Origin: Rhizobium sp. CCGE531
Lineage (GTDB): Bacteria > Pseudomonadota > Alphaproteobacteria > Rhizobiales > Rhizobiaceae
Assembly (NCBI RefSeq): GCF_003627795.1
Contig: NZ_CP032684.1
Coordinates: 1,899,001 to 1,963,000 of the forward strand
DNA length: 64,000 nt
Reading direction: 5' to 3'
The translations under genes and the position numbers were made by a program. The notes under the pieces were generated by a model that worked only from the letters and a program-made list of their open reading frames with translations, was not told the DNA's origin and ran no database searches. Of the stretch, positions 37,482-48,362 are shown piece after piece (the stretch's first letter is position 1; each line of letters begins with the position of its first letter).

Positions 37482-38317
37482 GCACGAATTCCGAAGTCAC
37501 CGTCGGCGAGGGTGCCTCCAAGGTCCTCTTTTCCAATGCCGCCAAGCTGTCGCTGATTGCCGGCCCCTGTCAGATGGAGAGCCGTGACCATGCTTTCATG
37601 GTCGCCGGAGTCCTGAAGGAGCTCTGCGGTAAGCTCGGCATCGGCCTTGTCTACAAGTCCTCCTATGACAAGGCGAACCGGACCTCTCTGTCAGGCAAGC
37701 GTGGCATCGGCTTGGAAAAGTCCATGGAAGTCTTTGCCGACCTCAAGAGGGAATATGGCTTTCCGGTTTTGACCGACATTCACACGGAGGAGCAGTGCGC
37801 CATCGTCGCCAAGACGGTCGATATCCTGCAGATCCCGGCTTTCCTGTCGCGCCAGACCGATCTTTTGGTTGCCGCCGCCCAGACCGGCCGTGTTGTCAAC
37901 GTCAAGAAGGGTCAATTCCTCGCGCCCTGGGATATGAAGAACGTGCTTGCCAAGCTCAATGAGAGCGGCAATCCGAATATTCTTCTGTGCGAGCGGGGCG
38001 CCTCCTTCGGCTACAATACGCTGGTTTCGGATATGCGCTCGCTGCCGATCATGGCGGCTATGGGCGCGCCTGTCATCTTCGATGCGACCCATTCCGTGCA
38101 GCAGCCCGGCGGGCAGGGCGGCTCCACCGGCGGCGACCGCCGATTCGTCGAGACGCTGGCGCGCGCCGCTGTCGCTGTCGGCGTTGCAGGTGTTTTTGTC
38201 GAGACGCATGAGGACCCGGATAACGCGCCCTCGGACGGCCCGAACATGGTCTATCTGAAGGATATGCCGCGGCTTCTGGAAAAGCTGCTGGCCTTTGACG
38301 CCGTGGCCAAGGCCTAA
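37478..38317 (+). CDS. kdsA: 3-deoxy-8-phosphooctulonate synthase
   Basis: 279 residues, condensing PEP with arabinose 5-phosphate to make KDO 8-phosphate for the LPS inner core. The signature segments [10 protein letters not shown] near residue 25, [11 protein letters not shown] near 58 and [15 protein letters not shown] near 199 are all present. It complements the lpx genes of the window. It is coupled to the upstream VOC gene. Confidence 0.96.
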   Translation: MSTNSEVTVGEGASKVLFSNAAKLSLIAGPCQMESRDHAFMVAGVLKELCGKLGIGLVYKSSYDKANRTSLSGKRGIGLEKSMEVFADLKREYGFPVLTDIHTEEQCAIVAKTVDILQIPAFLSRQTDLLVAAAQTGRVVNVKKGQFLAPWDMKNVLAKLNESGNPNILLCERGASFGYNTLVSDMRSLPIMAAMGAPVIFDATHSVQQPGGQGGSTGGDRRFVETLARAAVAVGVAGVFVETHEDPDNAPSDGPNMVYLKDMPRLLEKLLAFDAVAKA

Positions 38318-38445
38318 GAAATATCAGGCATTCAACAGGCTGACATGATTTTGCTTTACGCGGCCTGCAGGAGTGCCAAATCGGCGCGCGGATCGGCATT
38401 GAAATTTCCGTGCCTTCGACTAAGACGATTTAAATCGATTTATAA

Positions 38446-39741
<1,296 letters not shown>

Positions 39742-39795
39742 TGCCTGATCAGCGGGATCCGCTTGGATCCGCGACGAGAGTATTCGCTGAAATTA

Positions 39796-39822
39796 AACCG
39801 CGCCTTCGGGTGCGGTTTTTTG
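39796..39822 (+). terminator. Rho-independent terminator after eno
   Basis: AACCGCGCC, a UUCG tetraloop and GGTGCGGTT with a T run form a compact hairpin 55 bases after the eno stop codon. Confidence 0.88.
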
Positions 39823-39962
39823 TTGGGCCGCGCAGTTAGAGTCAACGGACGGTTAATCTCTGCCGGTTACATTAGCTCTAGGTGTTTGATTTGATGTGAT
39901 CTTGTCCGAAGCGGCATTGGCTTTGGAGCGGGATTGCTTAAAGCCAGAGCGTTCGAGCGAGT

Positions 39963-40274
39963 ATGTGGACAAAGTATCATAAGAAGAGAAAGTTCGGGCG
40001 TTTCATCCTTCCCGCCATCACCATCGCCTTTGTGAGCTATTTCGGTTATCATTGCATCCATGGCGACTACGGCCTGAAGGCGACCGAAGTATTCGAGCAG
40101 CGTCGCATCGACCGCGCCAAGGAACTGGCAGATCTCGTCGGCAGGCGCGAGCACCTTGAAAAGGAGGTCACGCTCTTGAGCGACGGCTCCTTGGACAAGG
40201 ACATGCTCGATCAATATGCGCGCTATCAGTTGACCTATTCCAAGGCGAACGAAATCGTCATCTTCAACAAATAG
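39963..40274 (+). CDS. FtsB/DivIC-type septum formation initiator protein
   Basis: 103 residues with one N-terminal membrane helix (about residues 14-34) and a following coiled coil with KEVTLLSDGSLDKDMLDQYAR, as in bacterial FtsB/DivIC proteins that bridge FtsQ and FtsL at the divisome. The place just after eno and before pdhA is the usual one for this gene. Short length and low sequence conservation limit certainty. Confidence 0.85.
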   Translation: MWTKYHKKRKFGRFILPAITIAFVSYFGYHCIHGDYGLKATEVFEQRRIDRAKELADLVGRREHLEKEVTLLSDGSLDKDMLDQYARYQLTYSKANEIVIFNK

Positions 40275-40279
40275 CCGCA

Positions 40280-40300
40280 ATTAACCGAATTCAGGTTAAT
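40280..40300. other. Inverted repeat after the ftsB-like gene
   Basis: ATTAACC and GGTTAAT, perfect seven-base arms separated by GAATTCA, lie six bases after the stop codon and are followed by CGACTTTTTG. It could act as a weak AT-rich terminator or as an operator for the pdh promoter that must lie in this 157-base gap. Confidence 0.4.
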
Positions 40301-40431
40301 CGACTTTTTGTAAGTTATATCAACAATTTGCGAAGAATATGAGCCATGCAATTATAGCATTGCTGTGGCGAACAATCTTGCCTATGTTACGCCTCACCAT
40401 AAAACGAGGCTACTCACACAGGGAGGGTTGA

Positions 40432-41475
40432 ATGGCGCCGCGAAAAAACGCGACCGTTTCCAGCCGTAAGACAGCATCAAGGCCCGCCAAGGAAACCAAT
40501 GGCGGCCCGATCGCAGAATTCGATCGTGATGCGGAGCTCAAGGCTTATCGTGAGATGCTCCTGATCCGCCGCTTCGAGGAGAAGGCCGGCCAGCTTTACG
40601 GCATGGGCTTCATCGGCGGCTTCTGTCACCTTTATATCGGCCAGGAAGCTGTCGTCGTCGGCATGCAGCTGGCGCTGAAGGATGGCGACCAGGTCATTAC
40701 CGGCTATCGCGACCACGGCCATATGCTGGCAACCGGCATGAGCGCGCGCGGCGTCATGGCCGAGCTCACCGGACGCCAGGGCGGCTATTCCCGAGGGAAG
40801 GGCGGCTCGATGCACATGTTCTCCAAGGAGAAGAATTTTTACGGCGGCCACGGCATCGTCGGTGCCCAGGTGTCGCTCGGCACCGGTCTCGGCTTTGCCA
40901 ACTGGTATCGCGGCAATGACAATGTCAGCGTTGCCTATTTCGGTGACGGCGCCGCCAACCAGGGCCAGGTCTACGAAAGCTTTAACATGGCGCAGCTCTG
41001 GAAGCTGCCTGTCATTTTCGTGATCGAAAACAACCGTTACGCCATGGGCACGTCGACGGCGCGCGCCACGGCGCAGGCCGATTTCTCCAAGCGCGGCGCA
41101 TCCTTCGGCATTCCCGGCATCCAGGTGGACGGCATGGACGTACGCGCCGTCAAGGCCGCGGCTGACGAAGCCGTCGCGCATTGCCGCTCCGGCAAGGGCC
41201 CGATCATCCTGGAAATGCTGACCTATCGTTATCGTGGTCACTCCATGTCCGACCCGGCCAAGTACCGTTCTAAGGACGAAGTGCAGAAGATGCGCTCCGA
41301 GCACGACCCGATCGAGCAGGTCCGTATTCGCCTTCTCGAAAAGGGCTGGGCGAGCGAAGACGATCTGAAGGATATCGACAAGAATGTCCGCGACATCGTC
41401 GCAGACAGCGCCGATTTCGCCCAGAACGATCCGGAGCCGGACGCATCCGAGCTCTACACCGACATTCTGCTCTAA
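40432..41475 (+). CDS. pdhA: Pyruvate dehydrogenase E1 component subunit alpha
   Basis: 347 residues. With PdhB it decarboxylates pyruvate and reductively acetylates the lipoyl group of E2. The thiamine-diphosphate motif GDGAANQGQVYESFNMA lies near residue 172 and the phosphorylation-loop-like YRGHSMSDPAKYR near 266. GGGAGGG is eleven bases before the ATG, after a 157-base leader. It heads the pdhABC operon. Confidence 0.97.
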   Translation: MAPRKNATVSSRKTASRPAKETNGGPIAEFDRDAELKAYREMLLIRRFEEKAGQLYGMGFIGGFCHLYIGQEAVVVGMQLALKDGDQVITGYRDHGHMLATGMSARGVMAELTGRQGGYSRGKGGSMHMFSKEKNFYGGHGIVGAQVSLGTGLGFANWYRGNDNVSVAYFGDGAANQGQVYESFNMAQLWKLPVIFVIENNRYAMGTSTARATAQADFSKRGASFGIPGIQVDGMDVRAVKAAADEAVAHCRSGKGPIILEMLTYRYRGHSMSDPAKYRSKDEVQKMRSEHDPIEQVRIRLLEKGWASEDDLKDIDKNVRDIVADSADFAQNDPEPDASELYTDILL

Positions 41476-41493
41476 ATCGGGGAGGGACGATCC

Positions 41494-42876
41494 ATGCCCA
41501 TCGATATTCTCATGCCCGCCCTTTCTCCGACGATGGAAGAGGGTACCCTTTCGAAATGGCTCAAGAAGGAAGGCGACAAGGTCGCTTCCGGTGATGTCAT
41601 TGCCGAAATCGAAACCGACAAGGCCACCATGGAAGTGGAAGCCGTTGACGAAGGCATCATTGGCAAGCTGCTGGTCGACGCCGGCACCGAAGGCGTCAAG
41701 GTGAACGCCAAGATCGCCATCCTGCTGCAGGACGGCGAATCCGCTGACGCCATTTCTTCCGAAAAGGCGGCACCCGTTGCCGAGCCTGCTAAGGCCGAGG
41801 TCCCCGCAGCCGCTCCGGCGCCCGCAGTAGCACCGGTTCCGGCCCAGCCGAAGGTTGCCGCAGCAGCCGATCCGGAAATTCCGGCCGGCACGGAAATGGT
41901 ATCGATGACGGTGCGTGAAGCACTGCGCGATGCAATGGCCGAAGAAATGCGCGCCAGCCCGGACGTCTTCGTCATGGGTGAAGAAGTCGCAGAATACCAG
42001 GGCGCCTATAAGGTGACCCAGGGTCTGCTGCAGGAATTCGGCGCCCGCCGCGTCATCGACACCCCGATCACCGAGCATGGTTTTGCCGGTATCGGCGTTG
42101 GTGCCGCGATGGCTGGCCTTCGCCCGATCGTCGAGTTCATGACCTTCAACTTCGCCATGCAGGCGATCGACCAGATCATCAACTCCGCCGCCAAGACGCT
42201 CTATATGTCCGGCGGCCAGATGGGCGCTCCGATCGTCTTCCGCGGCCCGAACGGCGCGGCAGCCCGCGTCGGCGCTCAGCACAGCCAGGACTATGCGGCC
42301 TGGTACAGCCACATTCCGGGGCTCAAGGTCGTCATGCCTTACACGGCAGCCGACGCCAAGGGCCTGCTCAAGGCTGCCATCCGCGATCCGAACCCGGTCA
42401 TCTTCCTTGAAAACGAAATCCTCTACGGCCAGCACTTCGATGTGCCGAAGCTGGATAATTTCGTTGTGCCGATCGGTAAGGCCCGCATCCATCGTCCGGG
42501 CAAGGACGTAACGGTCGTCTCCTTCGGCATCGGCATGACCTATGCCACCAAGGCCGTCGCCGAGCTGGAAGCCCAGGGCATCGATGTCGAACTCATCGAC
42601 CTGCGCACCATCCGCCCGATGGATCTTCCGACGATCATCGAATCGGTCAAGAAGACCGGCCGCCTGGTCACCGTCGAGGAAGGCTATCCGCAGTCCTCCG
42701 TCGGCACGGAGATCGCCACCCGCGTCATGCAGCAGGCCTTCGATTATCTCGATGCGCCGATCCTGACGATCGCCGGCAAGGACGTACCCATGCCTTACGC
42801 CGCCAACCTCGAAAAGCTGGCGCTTCCAAACGTCGCTGAAGTGGTCGATGCGGTGAAAGCCGTTTGCTACAAATAA
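41494..42876 (+). CDS. pdhB: Pyruvate dehydrogenase E1 component subunit beta with N-terminal lipoyl domain
   Basis: 460 residues, longer than the usual 330 because residues 1-80 form a lipoyl domain with the [15 protein letters not shown] lipoylation site; an Ala/Pro linker leads to the E1 beta core from about residue 137. This lipoyl-E1 beta fusion is characteristic of alphaproteobacteria. Its lipoyl domain is closely similar to that of PdhC. GGGGAGGGACG precedes the start, 18 bases after pdhA. Confidence 0.97.
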   Translation: MPIDILMPALSPTMEEGTLSKWLKKEGDKVASGDVIAEIETDKATMEVEAVDEGIIGKLLVDAGTEGVKVNAKIAILLQDGESADAISSEKAAPVAEPAKAEVPAAAPAPAVAPVPAQPKVAAAADPEIPAGTEMVSMTVREALRDAMAEEMRASPDVFVMGEEVAEYQGAYKVTQGLLQEFGARRVIDTPITEHGFAGIGVGAAMAGLRPIVEFMTFNFAMQAIDQIINSAAKTLYMSGGQMGAPIVFRGPNGAAARVGAQHSQDYAAWYSHIPGLKVVMPYTAADAKGLLKAAIRDPNPVIFLENEILYGQHFDVPKLDNFVVPIGKARIHRPGKDVTVVSFGIGMTYATKAVAELEAQGIDVELIDLRTIRPMDLPTIIESVKKTGRLVTVEEGYPQSSVGTEIATRVMQQAFDYLDAPILTIAGKDVPMPYAANLEKLALPNVAEVVDAVKAVCYK

Positions 42877-42891
42877 GGGGAGGGCTCATCG

Positions 42892-44259
42892 ATGCCTATC
42901 AACATCACCATGCCTGCCCTCTCGCCGACCATGGAAGAGGGCAACCTCGCCAAGTGGCTCGTCAAGGAAGGCGACAAGATCAAGTCCGGCGACGTGCTCG
43001 CCGAGATCGAGACTGACAAGGCAACGATGGAAGTCGAGGCCGTCGATGAAGGCACCGTCGCCAAGATCGTCGTTCCTGCCGGCACCGAAGGCGTGAAGGT
43101 CAATGCCCTGATCGCCGTCCTCGCCGCCGATGGCGAGGATGTCGCGGCCGCAGCTTCCGGCGCTGGCGCTGCTCCGGCTGCAAAGGAAGCACCGAAGGCC
43201 GAAGCAGCTCCGGCGGCAGCATCTGCTGCAGCCCCCGCTCCGGCAAGCGTTTCGGCCCCTGCCGCAAACGCTCCGGCACCTGCTGCATCGGCTCCGGCAG
43301 CAAACGACGGTCATCGTACCTTCGCTTCGCCGCTCGCTCGGCGCCTCGCCAAGGAAGCCGGCATCGATGTGACCGCGGTTTCCGGCTCCGGCCCGCATGG
43401 CCGTGTGGTCAAGAAGGATATCGAAGCTGCGGTTTCCGGCGGCACCGCCAAGGTTGCTCCATCAACTGCGCCAGCTGCACAGCCGGCCGCTGCCGCTCCG
43501 GCCGCAGCACCTAAGGGCATGTCCGAGGATGCCGTCCTCAAGCTGTTCGAGCAAGGTTCCTACGAGCTCGTGCCGCATGACGGCATGCGCAAGACGATCG
43601 CCAAGCGCCTGCAGGAATCCAAGCAGACGATCCCGCACTTCTACGTCTCGGTCGATTGCGAACTCGACGCGCTGCTGGCGCTCCGCACGCAGCTCAACGA
43701 TTCCGCTCCGAAGTCGAAGGACGGCGTGCCGGCCTACAAGCTCTCGGTCAACGACATGGTCATCAAGGCACTGGCTCTCGCGCTGCGCGACGTTCCGGAT
43801 GCCAACGTCTCCTGGACCGACAGCAACATGGTCAAGCACAAGCATGCCGATGTCGGCGTTGCCGTTTCCATTCCGGGCGGCCTGATCACCCCGATCATCC
43901 GCAGCGCCGAGCAGAAGACGCTCTCGACCATCTCTAACGAGATGAAGGACTACGGCAAGCGCGCCAAGGAGCGCAAGCTGAAGCCCGAGGAGTATCAGGG
44001 CGGCACCACGGCCGTGTCGAACATGGGCATGATGGGCGTCAAGAACTTCGCCGCCGTCGTCAACCCGCCGCATGCGACCATCCTGGCCGTCGGTGCGGGC
44101 GAACAGCGCGTGGTCGTCAAGAAGGGCGAGATGGCGATTGCCACCGTGATGACCGTCACGCTGTCGACCGACCATCGTGCCGTCGACGGTGCACTCGGCG
44201 CCGAGCTCCTGGCAGCCTTCAAGGGCTACATCGAAAACCCGATGGGGATGCTCGTCTGA
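42892..44259 (+). CDS. pdhC: Dihydrolipoyllysine acetyltransferase (pyruvate dehydrogenase E2)
   Basis: 455 residues: a lipoyl domain (1-80, site [10 protein letters not shown]), a long Ala/Pro linker, a peripheral subunit-binding domain near 142-178 ([15 protein letters not shown]) and the catalytic acyltransferase domain with the DHRAVDG active-site motif near residue 427. It passes acetyl groups to CoA. GGGGAGGG precedes the ATG, 15 bases after pdhB. Confidence 0.97.
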   Translation: MPINITMPALSPTMEEGNLAKWLVKEGDKIKSGDVLAEIETDKATMEVEAVDEGTVAKIVVPAGTEGVKVNALIAVLAADGEDVAAAASGAGAAPAAKEAPKAEAAPAAASAAAPAPASVSAPAANAPAPAASAPAANDGHRTFASPLARRLAKEAGIDVTAVSGSGPHGRVVKKDIEAAVSGGTAKVAPSTAPAAQPAAAAPAAAPKGMSEDAVLKLFEQGSYELVPHDGMRKTIAKRLQESKQTIPHFYVSVDCELDALLALRTQLNDSAPKSKDGVPAYKLSVNDMVIKALALALRDVPDANVSWTDSNMVKHKHADVGVAVSIPGGLITPIIRSAEQKTLSTISNEMKDYGKRAKERKLKPEEYQGGTTAVSNMGMMGVKNFAAVVNPPHATILAVGAGEQRVVVKKGEMAIATVMTVTLSTDHRAVDGALGAELLAAFKGYIENPMGMLV

Positions 44260-44262
44260 GCT

Positions 44263-44376
44263 TAGAGCCGGATGATTTTAGGTCTATTCGACCTAAAATC
44301 TGAATCCGCTCTAGAAACAAATAGGTAGAGCGTGATGTCGTCCGAAAACCGCTTACACTTTTCGGCATCACGCTCT
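44263..44376. repeat. RIME-like intergenic repeat between pdhC and the SGNH esterase
   Basis: Two palindromic modules. The first, at 44263-44313, has arms TAGAGC..GATTTTAGGT and ACCTAAAATC..GCTCTA. The second, at 44326-44376, has arms AGAGCGTGATG and CATCACGCTCT around the CCGAAAACCGCTTACACTT core, which is the reverse complement of the core seen in the other elements of this window. Confidence 0.85.
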
Positions 44377-44397
44377 GGTCGCGACACGGAGGCATGA

Positions 44398-45039
44398 ATG
44401 ACCAAGACTGTTCTGTGTTACGGCGACTCGCTGACATGGGGCTACAGCGCCGAGACGATCGGCCGTCATGCCTATGAAGATCGGTGGCCGAGCGTGCTGC
44501 AAAAGGCGCTCGGCAGCCAGGTGCGCGTCATTCCGGAAGGATTGAATGGTCGTACTACTGCTTTCGACGATCACCTCGCCGATTGCGATCGCAACGGCGC
44601 ACGGATACTGCCGACGATCCTGCAGACCCACAATCCGCTCGATCTCGTAATCCTCATGCTCGGCACCAACGACATGAAGCCGGTCGTTGCCGGCTCGGCC
44701 TTTGCTGCGCTGCAGGGCATCAGCCGGTTGGTCCAGCTCGTGCGTAATCACGCCTGGGGGTTCGACTACGAGGCGCCCGATATCCTCATCGTCGCCCCGC
44801 CGGCAATCTCCGAGACGGCCAATCCGGCTTTTGCGGCGAGCTATCTCGGCGCGGTCAAGGAATCGACCAAGCTGCCGACGCTCTACAGCGATCTGGCCGA
44901 CGAGCTCGGCTGCGGCTTCTTCGATGCCAATACGGTCGCCGTCACCACGCCGCTCGATGGCGTTCATCTCGATGCAGAAAACACCCGGGCGCTCGGTCGC
45001 GGCCTCGAGCCGATCGTGCGGATGATGCTCGGTCTCTGA
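44398..45039 (+). CDS. SGNH/GDSL hydrolase (arylesterase-like)
   Basis: 213 residues. Block I GDSLTWG (residues 8-14) holds the nucleophile Ser, block III GTNDMK is near residue 86 and block V DGVHLD near 188 carries the Asp-His pair. No signal peptide is seen, so it is probably cytoplasmic. The substrate is unknown; similar enzymes hydrolyse aryl or short-chain esters. It sits inside the pdh cluster, between the repeat and lpdA. GGAGG lies 12 bases before the chosen ATG. Confidence 0.88.
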   Translation: MTKTVLCYGDSLTWGYSAETIGRHAYEDRWPSVLQKALGSQVRVIPEGLNGRTTAFDDHLADCDRNGARILPTILQTHNPLDLVILMLGTNDMKPVVAGSAFAALQGISRLVQLVRNHAWGFDYEAPDILIVAPPAISETANPAFAASYLGAVKESTKLPTLYSDLADELGCGFFDANTVAVTTPLDGVHLDAENTRALGRGLEPIVRMMLGL

Positions 45040-45091
45040 CACATTCAAGGCGCCGGCTCCGATCCGCCGCCACCAATAAGGCAGGAAACAC

Positions 45092-46537
45092 ATGGCTGAG
45101 AATTACGACGTCATTATCATCGGCTCCGGTCCGGGCGGTTATGTCGCCGCCGTGCGCGCCGGCCAGCTTGGCCTGAAGACAGCGATCGTCGAGCGCGAGC
45201 ACCTGGGTGGCATCTGCCTTAACTGGGGCTGCATCCCCACGAAGGCGCTGCTTCGCTCGGCCGAAATTCTCGATCATTCCAACCACCTGAAGGATTACGG
45301 CCTCGTTCTCGAAGGCAAGGTGAGCGCGGATGTGAAGGCCGTCGTTGCCCGCTCGCGCGGCGTTTCCGCCCGCCTCAACGCCGGCGTCGGCTTCCTGATG
45401 AAGAAGAACAAAATCGACGTCATCTGGGGCGAAGCCAAGATCACCAAGCCGGGTGAGATCGTCGTCAGCAAGTCGACCAAGCCCGTCGTCGAACCGCAGC
45501 ATCCGGTGCCGAAGAACGTCAAGGGCGAGGGCACTTACAACGCCAAGCACATCATCGTCGCGACCGGCGCCCGCCCGCGCGCGCTGCCCGGCATCGAGCC
45601 GGACGGCAAGCTGATCTGGACCTATTTCGAAGCGCTGAAGCCGGACTTCCTGCCGAAGTCGCTGCTCGTCATGGGCTCGGGCGCCATCGGCATCGAATTT
45701 GCAAGTTTCTATCACTCGATGGGCGTCGATGTCACCGTCGTCGAAGTCATGCCGACGATCATGCCGGTCGAGGATGCCGAAGTCTCCGGCATCGCCCGCA
45801 AGCAGCTCGAAAAGCGTGGCCTGAAGATCTTCACTAAGGCGAAGGTCACGAAGGTCGACAAGGCCGCCAACAGCATCACCGCCCATGTCGAAACGGAAGA
45901 CGGTAAGGTGCAGCAGATCGTTGCCGACCGCATGATCTCGGCGGTCGGCGTGCAGGGCAATATCGAAAATCTCGGCCTTGAAGCGCTCGGCGTGAAGACC
46001 GACCGCGGCTGCGTCGTCATCGACGGCTACGGCAAGACCAATGTTCCCGGCATCTACGCCATCGGCGATGTCGCCGGCCCGCCGATGCTCGCCCACAAGG
46101 CCGAGCATGAGGGCGTCGTCTGCATCGAGAAGATCGCCGGCCTGCCGAACGTTCATCCGACGGACAAGAGCAAGGTTCCGGGCTGCACCTATTGCCAGCC
46201 GCAGGTCGCTTCCGTCGGCCTGACCGAAGCCAAGGCCAAGGAACTCGGCCACGATATCCGCGTCGGCCGTTTCTCCTTCGTTGCCAACGGCAAGGCGATT
46301 GCTCTCGGCGAAGACCAGGGTCTCTGCAAGGTCATCTTCGACAAGAAGACCGGCGAGCTGCTCGGCGCGCACATGGTCGGCGCCGAAGTTACCGAACTCA
46401 TCCAGGGCTTCGTCGTCGCCATGAACCTGGAGACGACGGAAGAAGAACTGATGCACACGATCTTCCCGCATCCGACCGTTTCGGAAACGATGAAGGAAGC
46501 GGTGCTGGACGCCTACGGCCGGGTGCTGAACGCTTGA
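45092..46537 (+). CDS. lpdA: Dihydrolipoyl dehydrogenase (E3 of pyruvate dehydrogenase)
   Basis: 481 residues. FAD-binding GSGPGGYVAA near residue 11, the redox-active disulfide in GGICLNWGCIPTKALL (Cys 43 and 48), NAD-binding GSGAIGIEFASF near 196 and the C-terminal HPTVSE His-Glu pair near 460 are all conserved. It reoxidises the dihydrolipoyl groups on PdhB and PdhC. GCAGGAAA precedes the ATG, 53 bases after the esterase. Confidence 0.97.
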   Translation: MAENYDVIIIGSGPGGYVAAVRAGQLGLKTAIVEREHLGGICLNWGCIPTKALLRSAEILDHSNHLKDYGLVLEGKVSADVKAVVARSRGVSARLNAGVGFLMKKNKIDVIWGEAKITKPGEIVVSKSTKPVVEPQHPVPKNVKGEGTYNAKHIIVATGARPRALPGIEPDGKLIWTYFEALKPDFLPKSLLVMGSGAIGIEFASFYHSMGVDVTVVEVMPTIMPVEDAEVSGIARKQLEKRGLKIFTKAKVTKVDKAANSITAHVETEDGKVQQIVADRMISAVGVQGNIENLGLEALGVKTDRGCVVIDGYGKTNVPGIYAIGDVAGPPMLAHKAEHEGVVCIEKIAGLPNVHPTDKSKVPGCTYCQPQVASVGLTEAKAKELGHDIRVGRFSFVANGKAIALGEDQGLCKVIFDKKTGELLGAHMVGAEVTELIQGFVVAMNLETTEEELMHTIFPHPTVSETMKEAVLDAYGRVLNA

Positions 46538-46540
46538 TAA

Positions 46541-46585
46541 TTTCCTGCCATGCCCTCTATCCAAGGGGTGGAAATCAGGAAAGGA
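46541..46585 (+). promoter_or_regulatory. Hairpin overlapping the ribosome site of the first GlsB-type gene
   Basis: TTTCCTG (46541-46547) pairs with CAGGAAA (46576-46582), and the latter overlaps the AAGGA ribosome site (46581-46585) seven bases before the start codon. An inner CCC/GGGG pairing may extend it. Occlusion of the ribosome site is possible; T runs are absent, so this is not a terminator. Confidence 0.35.
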
Positions 46586-46592
46586 AATCAAC

Positions 46593-46847
46593 ATGTCTAT
46601 AGCTGCTCAAGGTTGGATCGTCTTTCTTCTCATCGGGCTGGTCGCGGGGTTTCTCGCGAGCCTGATCGTCGGAGGAGGCGGGCTCGTCGGTTGCCTGGTG
46701 AGCGGTGTGATCGGAGCGTTCGTTGGCGGCTTCCTGTTTCACTATTTCGGGATTTCGCTCGGCATTGAAAATGCGCTTGTGGTGGAAATCATCCATGCCA
46801 CCGTCGGCGCGATCATCGTGGTGCTGTTGGCGAGATTGATCGTCTAG
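46593..46847 (+). CDS. GlsB/YeaQ/YmgE family small membrane protein
   Basis: 84 residues, nearly all hydrophobic, with three predicted membrane segments and glycine-rich turns (AGFLASLIVGGGGLVG). The family, also called transglycosylase-associated, is stress-induced in several bacteria and has no defined biochemical role. Its TAG stop codon is the first three bases of a RIME-like repeat. A second family member lies 102 bases downstream. Confidence 0.85.
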   Translation: MSIAAQGWIVFLLIGLVAGFLASLIVGGGGLVGCLVSGVIGAFVGGFLFHYFGISLGIENALVVEIIHATVGAIIVVLLARLIV

Positions 46848-46934
46848 AGCAATTCCAGGAAAAGTGCGTAGCGGTTTTCCGTCCGGAATTGCGAAAAACA
46901 AAAGGATTGAGCATTTCCGTGACGGAAATGCTCT
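46845..46934. repeat. RIME-like intergenic repeat between the two GlsB-type genes
   Basis: It begins TAGAGCAATTCC and ends GGAAATGCTCT. Internal blocks AAAAGTGCG, AGCGGTTTTCCGTCCGGAAT and GAGCATTTCCGTGACGG are shared with the elements at 2453-2576 and, inverted, at 15468-15572. It separates two related small membrane protein genes. Confidence 0.85.
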
Positions 46935-46949
46935 GAGATCGGGTATGTG

Positions 46950-47198
46950 ATGGAAAGTGTCGGTTGGCTGGGTCTGATCATCATCGGCGGTCTTGCGGGT
47001 TGGCTCGCAGGCAAGCTGATGGATGCGCGCTACGGCATTATCCTGAACATCATCCTCGGCATCGCCGGCTCGGTGGTCGCAGCGGGGCTTCTGGTGGCCC
47101 TACATGTCGGCGTACCCGGCGGCCGGCTCGGCTTTTTCATCACCGGTTTCATCGGTGCATGCATTCTGATATTCCTCGCCAAATTCGCTCGGCGATGA
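46950..47198 (+). CDS. GlsB/YeaQ/YmgE family small membrane protein, second copy
   Basis: 82 residues with the same three-helix, glycine-rich layout (GLIIIGGLAGWLAGKLMD, then GIILNIILGIAGSVVAAGLL, then a helix ending in FAR). It is clearly of the same family as the protein 100 bases upstream but not a recent duplicate, since the sequences differ widely. The start could be GTG 46947 or ATG 46950. It lies just before lipA. Confidence 0.83.
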   Translation: MESVGWLGLIIIGGLAGWLAGKLMDARYGIILNIILGIAGSVVAAGLLVALHVGVPGGRLGFFITGFIGACILIFLAKFARR

Positions 47199-47234
47199 AG
47201 GGCCGCATTTCAAGCGGCGGAAAGTAGACGTTTC

Positions 47235-48206
47235 ATGGTCACCATTCTCGATACGATCAATCCGGACGCCAAGCGCGTACGACACCCGGAGAAGGCGCAT
47301 CGGCCGGATACGGAAGTCTTGCGCAAGCCGGACTGGATCCGCGTGAAGGCGCCGACATCGAAGGGCTATGCCGAGACCCGCTCGATCGTGAAGGAGCACA
47401 AGCTCGTCACGGTCTGCGAGGAAGCCGGCTGCCCGAATATCGGCGAATGCTGGGATAAGAAGCACGCCACCTTCATGATCATGGGTGAGATCTGTACGCG
47501 CGCCTGTGCCTTCTGCAATGTCGCGACCGGCAAGCCGAATGCGCTCGACATGGCGGAGCCGGAAAATGTTGCCAAGGCCGTCAAGCAGATGGGCCTCAGC
47601 CACGTCGTCATCACCTCGGTCGACCGTGACGATCTCGCAGACGGCGGCGCCGAGCATTTCGAGAAGGTGATCTGGGCGATCAGAGCCGCTTCGCCGGCGA
47701 CGACGATCGAGATCCTGACGCCGGACTTCCTGAAGAAGCCGGGCGCTCTGGAGCGTGTCGTTGCCGCCAAGCCGGACGTCTTCAATCACAATATGGAAAC
47801 GGTCGCGGGTAATTATCTGACCGTGCGTCCCGGTGCGCGCTACTTCCATTCGATCCGCCTGCTGCAGCGGGTCAAGGAACTGGACCCCACAATGTTCACC
47901 AAGTCCGGCATCATGGTCGGCCTCGGCGAAGAGCGCAACGAAGTGCTGCAGCTGATGGACGACCTGCGCACCGCCGATGTCGACTTCCTCACCATCGGCC
48001 AGTACTTGCAGCCGACGCGCAAGCATCATCAGGTGATGAGCTTCGTGACGCCGGAAGAGTTCAAATCCTACGAGACGGTCGCCTATAGCAAGGGCTTCCT
48101 GATGGTCGCTTCCAGCCCGCTCACGCGCTCGTCGCATCATGCCGGCGACGATTTCGAGCGTCTGCGCGCCGCTCGCGAAAAGAAGCTGCTGCTGGCTGCC
48201 GAATAA
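47235..48206 (+). CDS. lipA: Lipoyl synthase
   Basis: A 323-residue radical SAM enzyme inserting two sulfur atoms into octanoyl groups on lipoyl domains. Both iron-sulfur clusters have their ligands: the auxiliary cluster in [12 protein letters not shown] (near residue 56-67) and the radical SAM motif CTRACAFC (near 82-89). The C-terminal serine of the RSSHHA motif that ligates the auxiliary cluster is also present. Its products are the lipoyl domains of pdhB and pdhC upstream. Confidence 0.97.
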   Translation: MVTILDTINPDAKRVRHPEKAHRPDTEVLRKPDWIRVKAPTSKGYAETRSIVKEHKLVTVCEEAGCPNIGECWDKKHATFMIMGEICTRACAFCNVATGKPNALDMAEPENVAKAVKQMGLSHVVITSVDRDDLADGGAEHFEKVIWAIRAASPATTIEILTPDFLKKPGALERVVAAKPDVFNHNMETVAGNYLTVRPGARYFHSIRLLQRVKELDPTMFTKSGIMVGLGEERNEVLQLMDDLRTADVDFLTIGQYLQPTRKHHQVMSFVTPEEFKSYETVAYSKGFLMVASSPLTRSSHHAGDDFERLRAAREKKLLLAAE

Positions 48207-48238
48207 GCGCACCAAATTACATCTTGCCATTCGAACGA

Positions 48239-48266
48239 ACCGCGGCGATTGTGCCGCGGTTTTTGT
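48239..48266 (+). terminator. Rho-independent terminator after lipA
   Basis: AACCGCGGC and GCCGCGGTT form a nine-base stem with a GATTGT loop, followed by TTTTG. It lies 32 bases after the lipA stop and would end the pdh-lipA transcript. Confidence 0.85.
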
Positions 48267-48362
48267 TCGCGCCGTCATCTCTTTGTCATCAAGGCGGCCT
48301 AGGGAACACGCCGCCGTTTGTTACCGGTTTCGGCGCTTTAGATGAGACTATGGAGCTGAACC

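Noticed and set aside
40477..42492. 671-codon minus-strand frame opposite pdhA-pdhB
   Set aside because: It is composed of His/Arg/Asp-rich antisense sequence with no recognisable domain, and it crosses two well-supported genes.
48273..48290. CCGTCAT-CTCT-TTGTCAT, a 12-of-14 PHO-box match before the P-loop gene
   Set aside because: No -10 element at the right distance, and a match of this quality is not far from chance expectation in the window. Kept only as a caution for the telA site.
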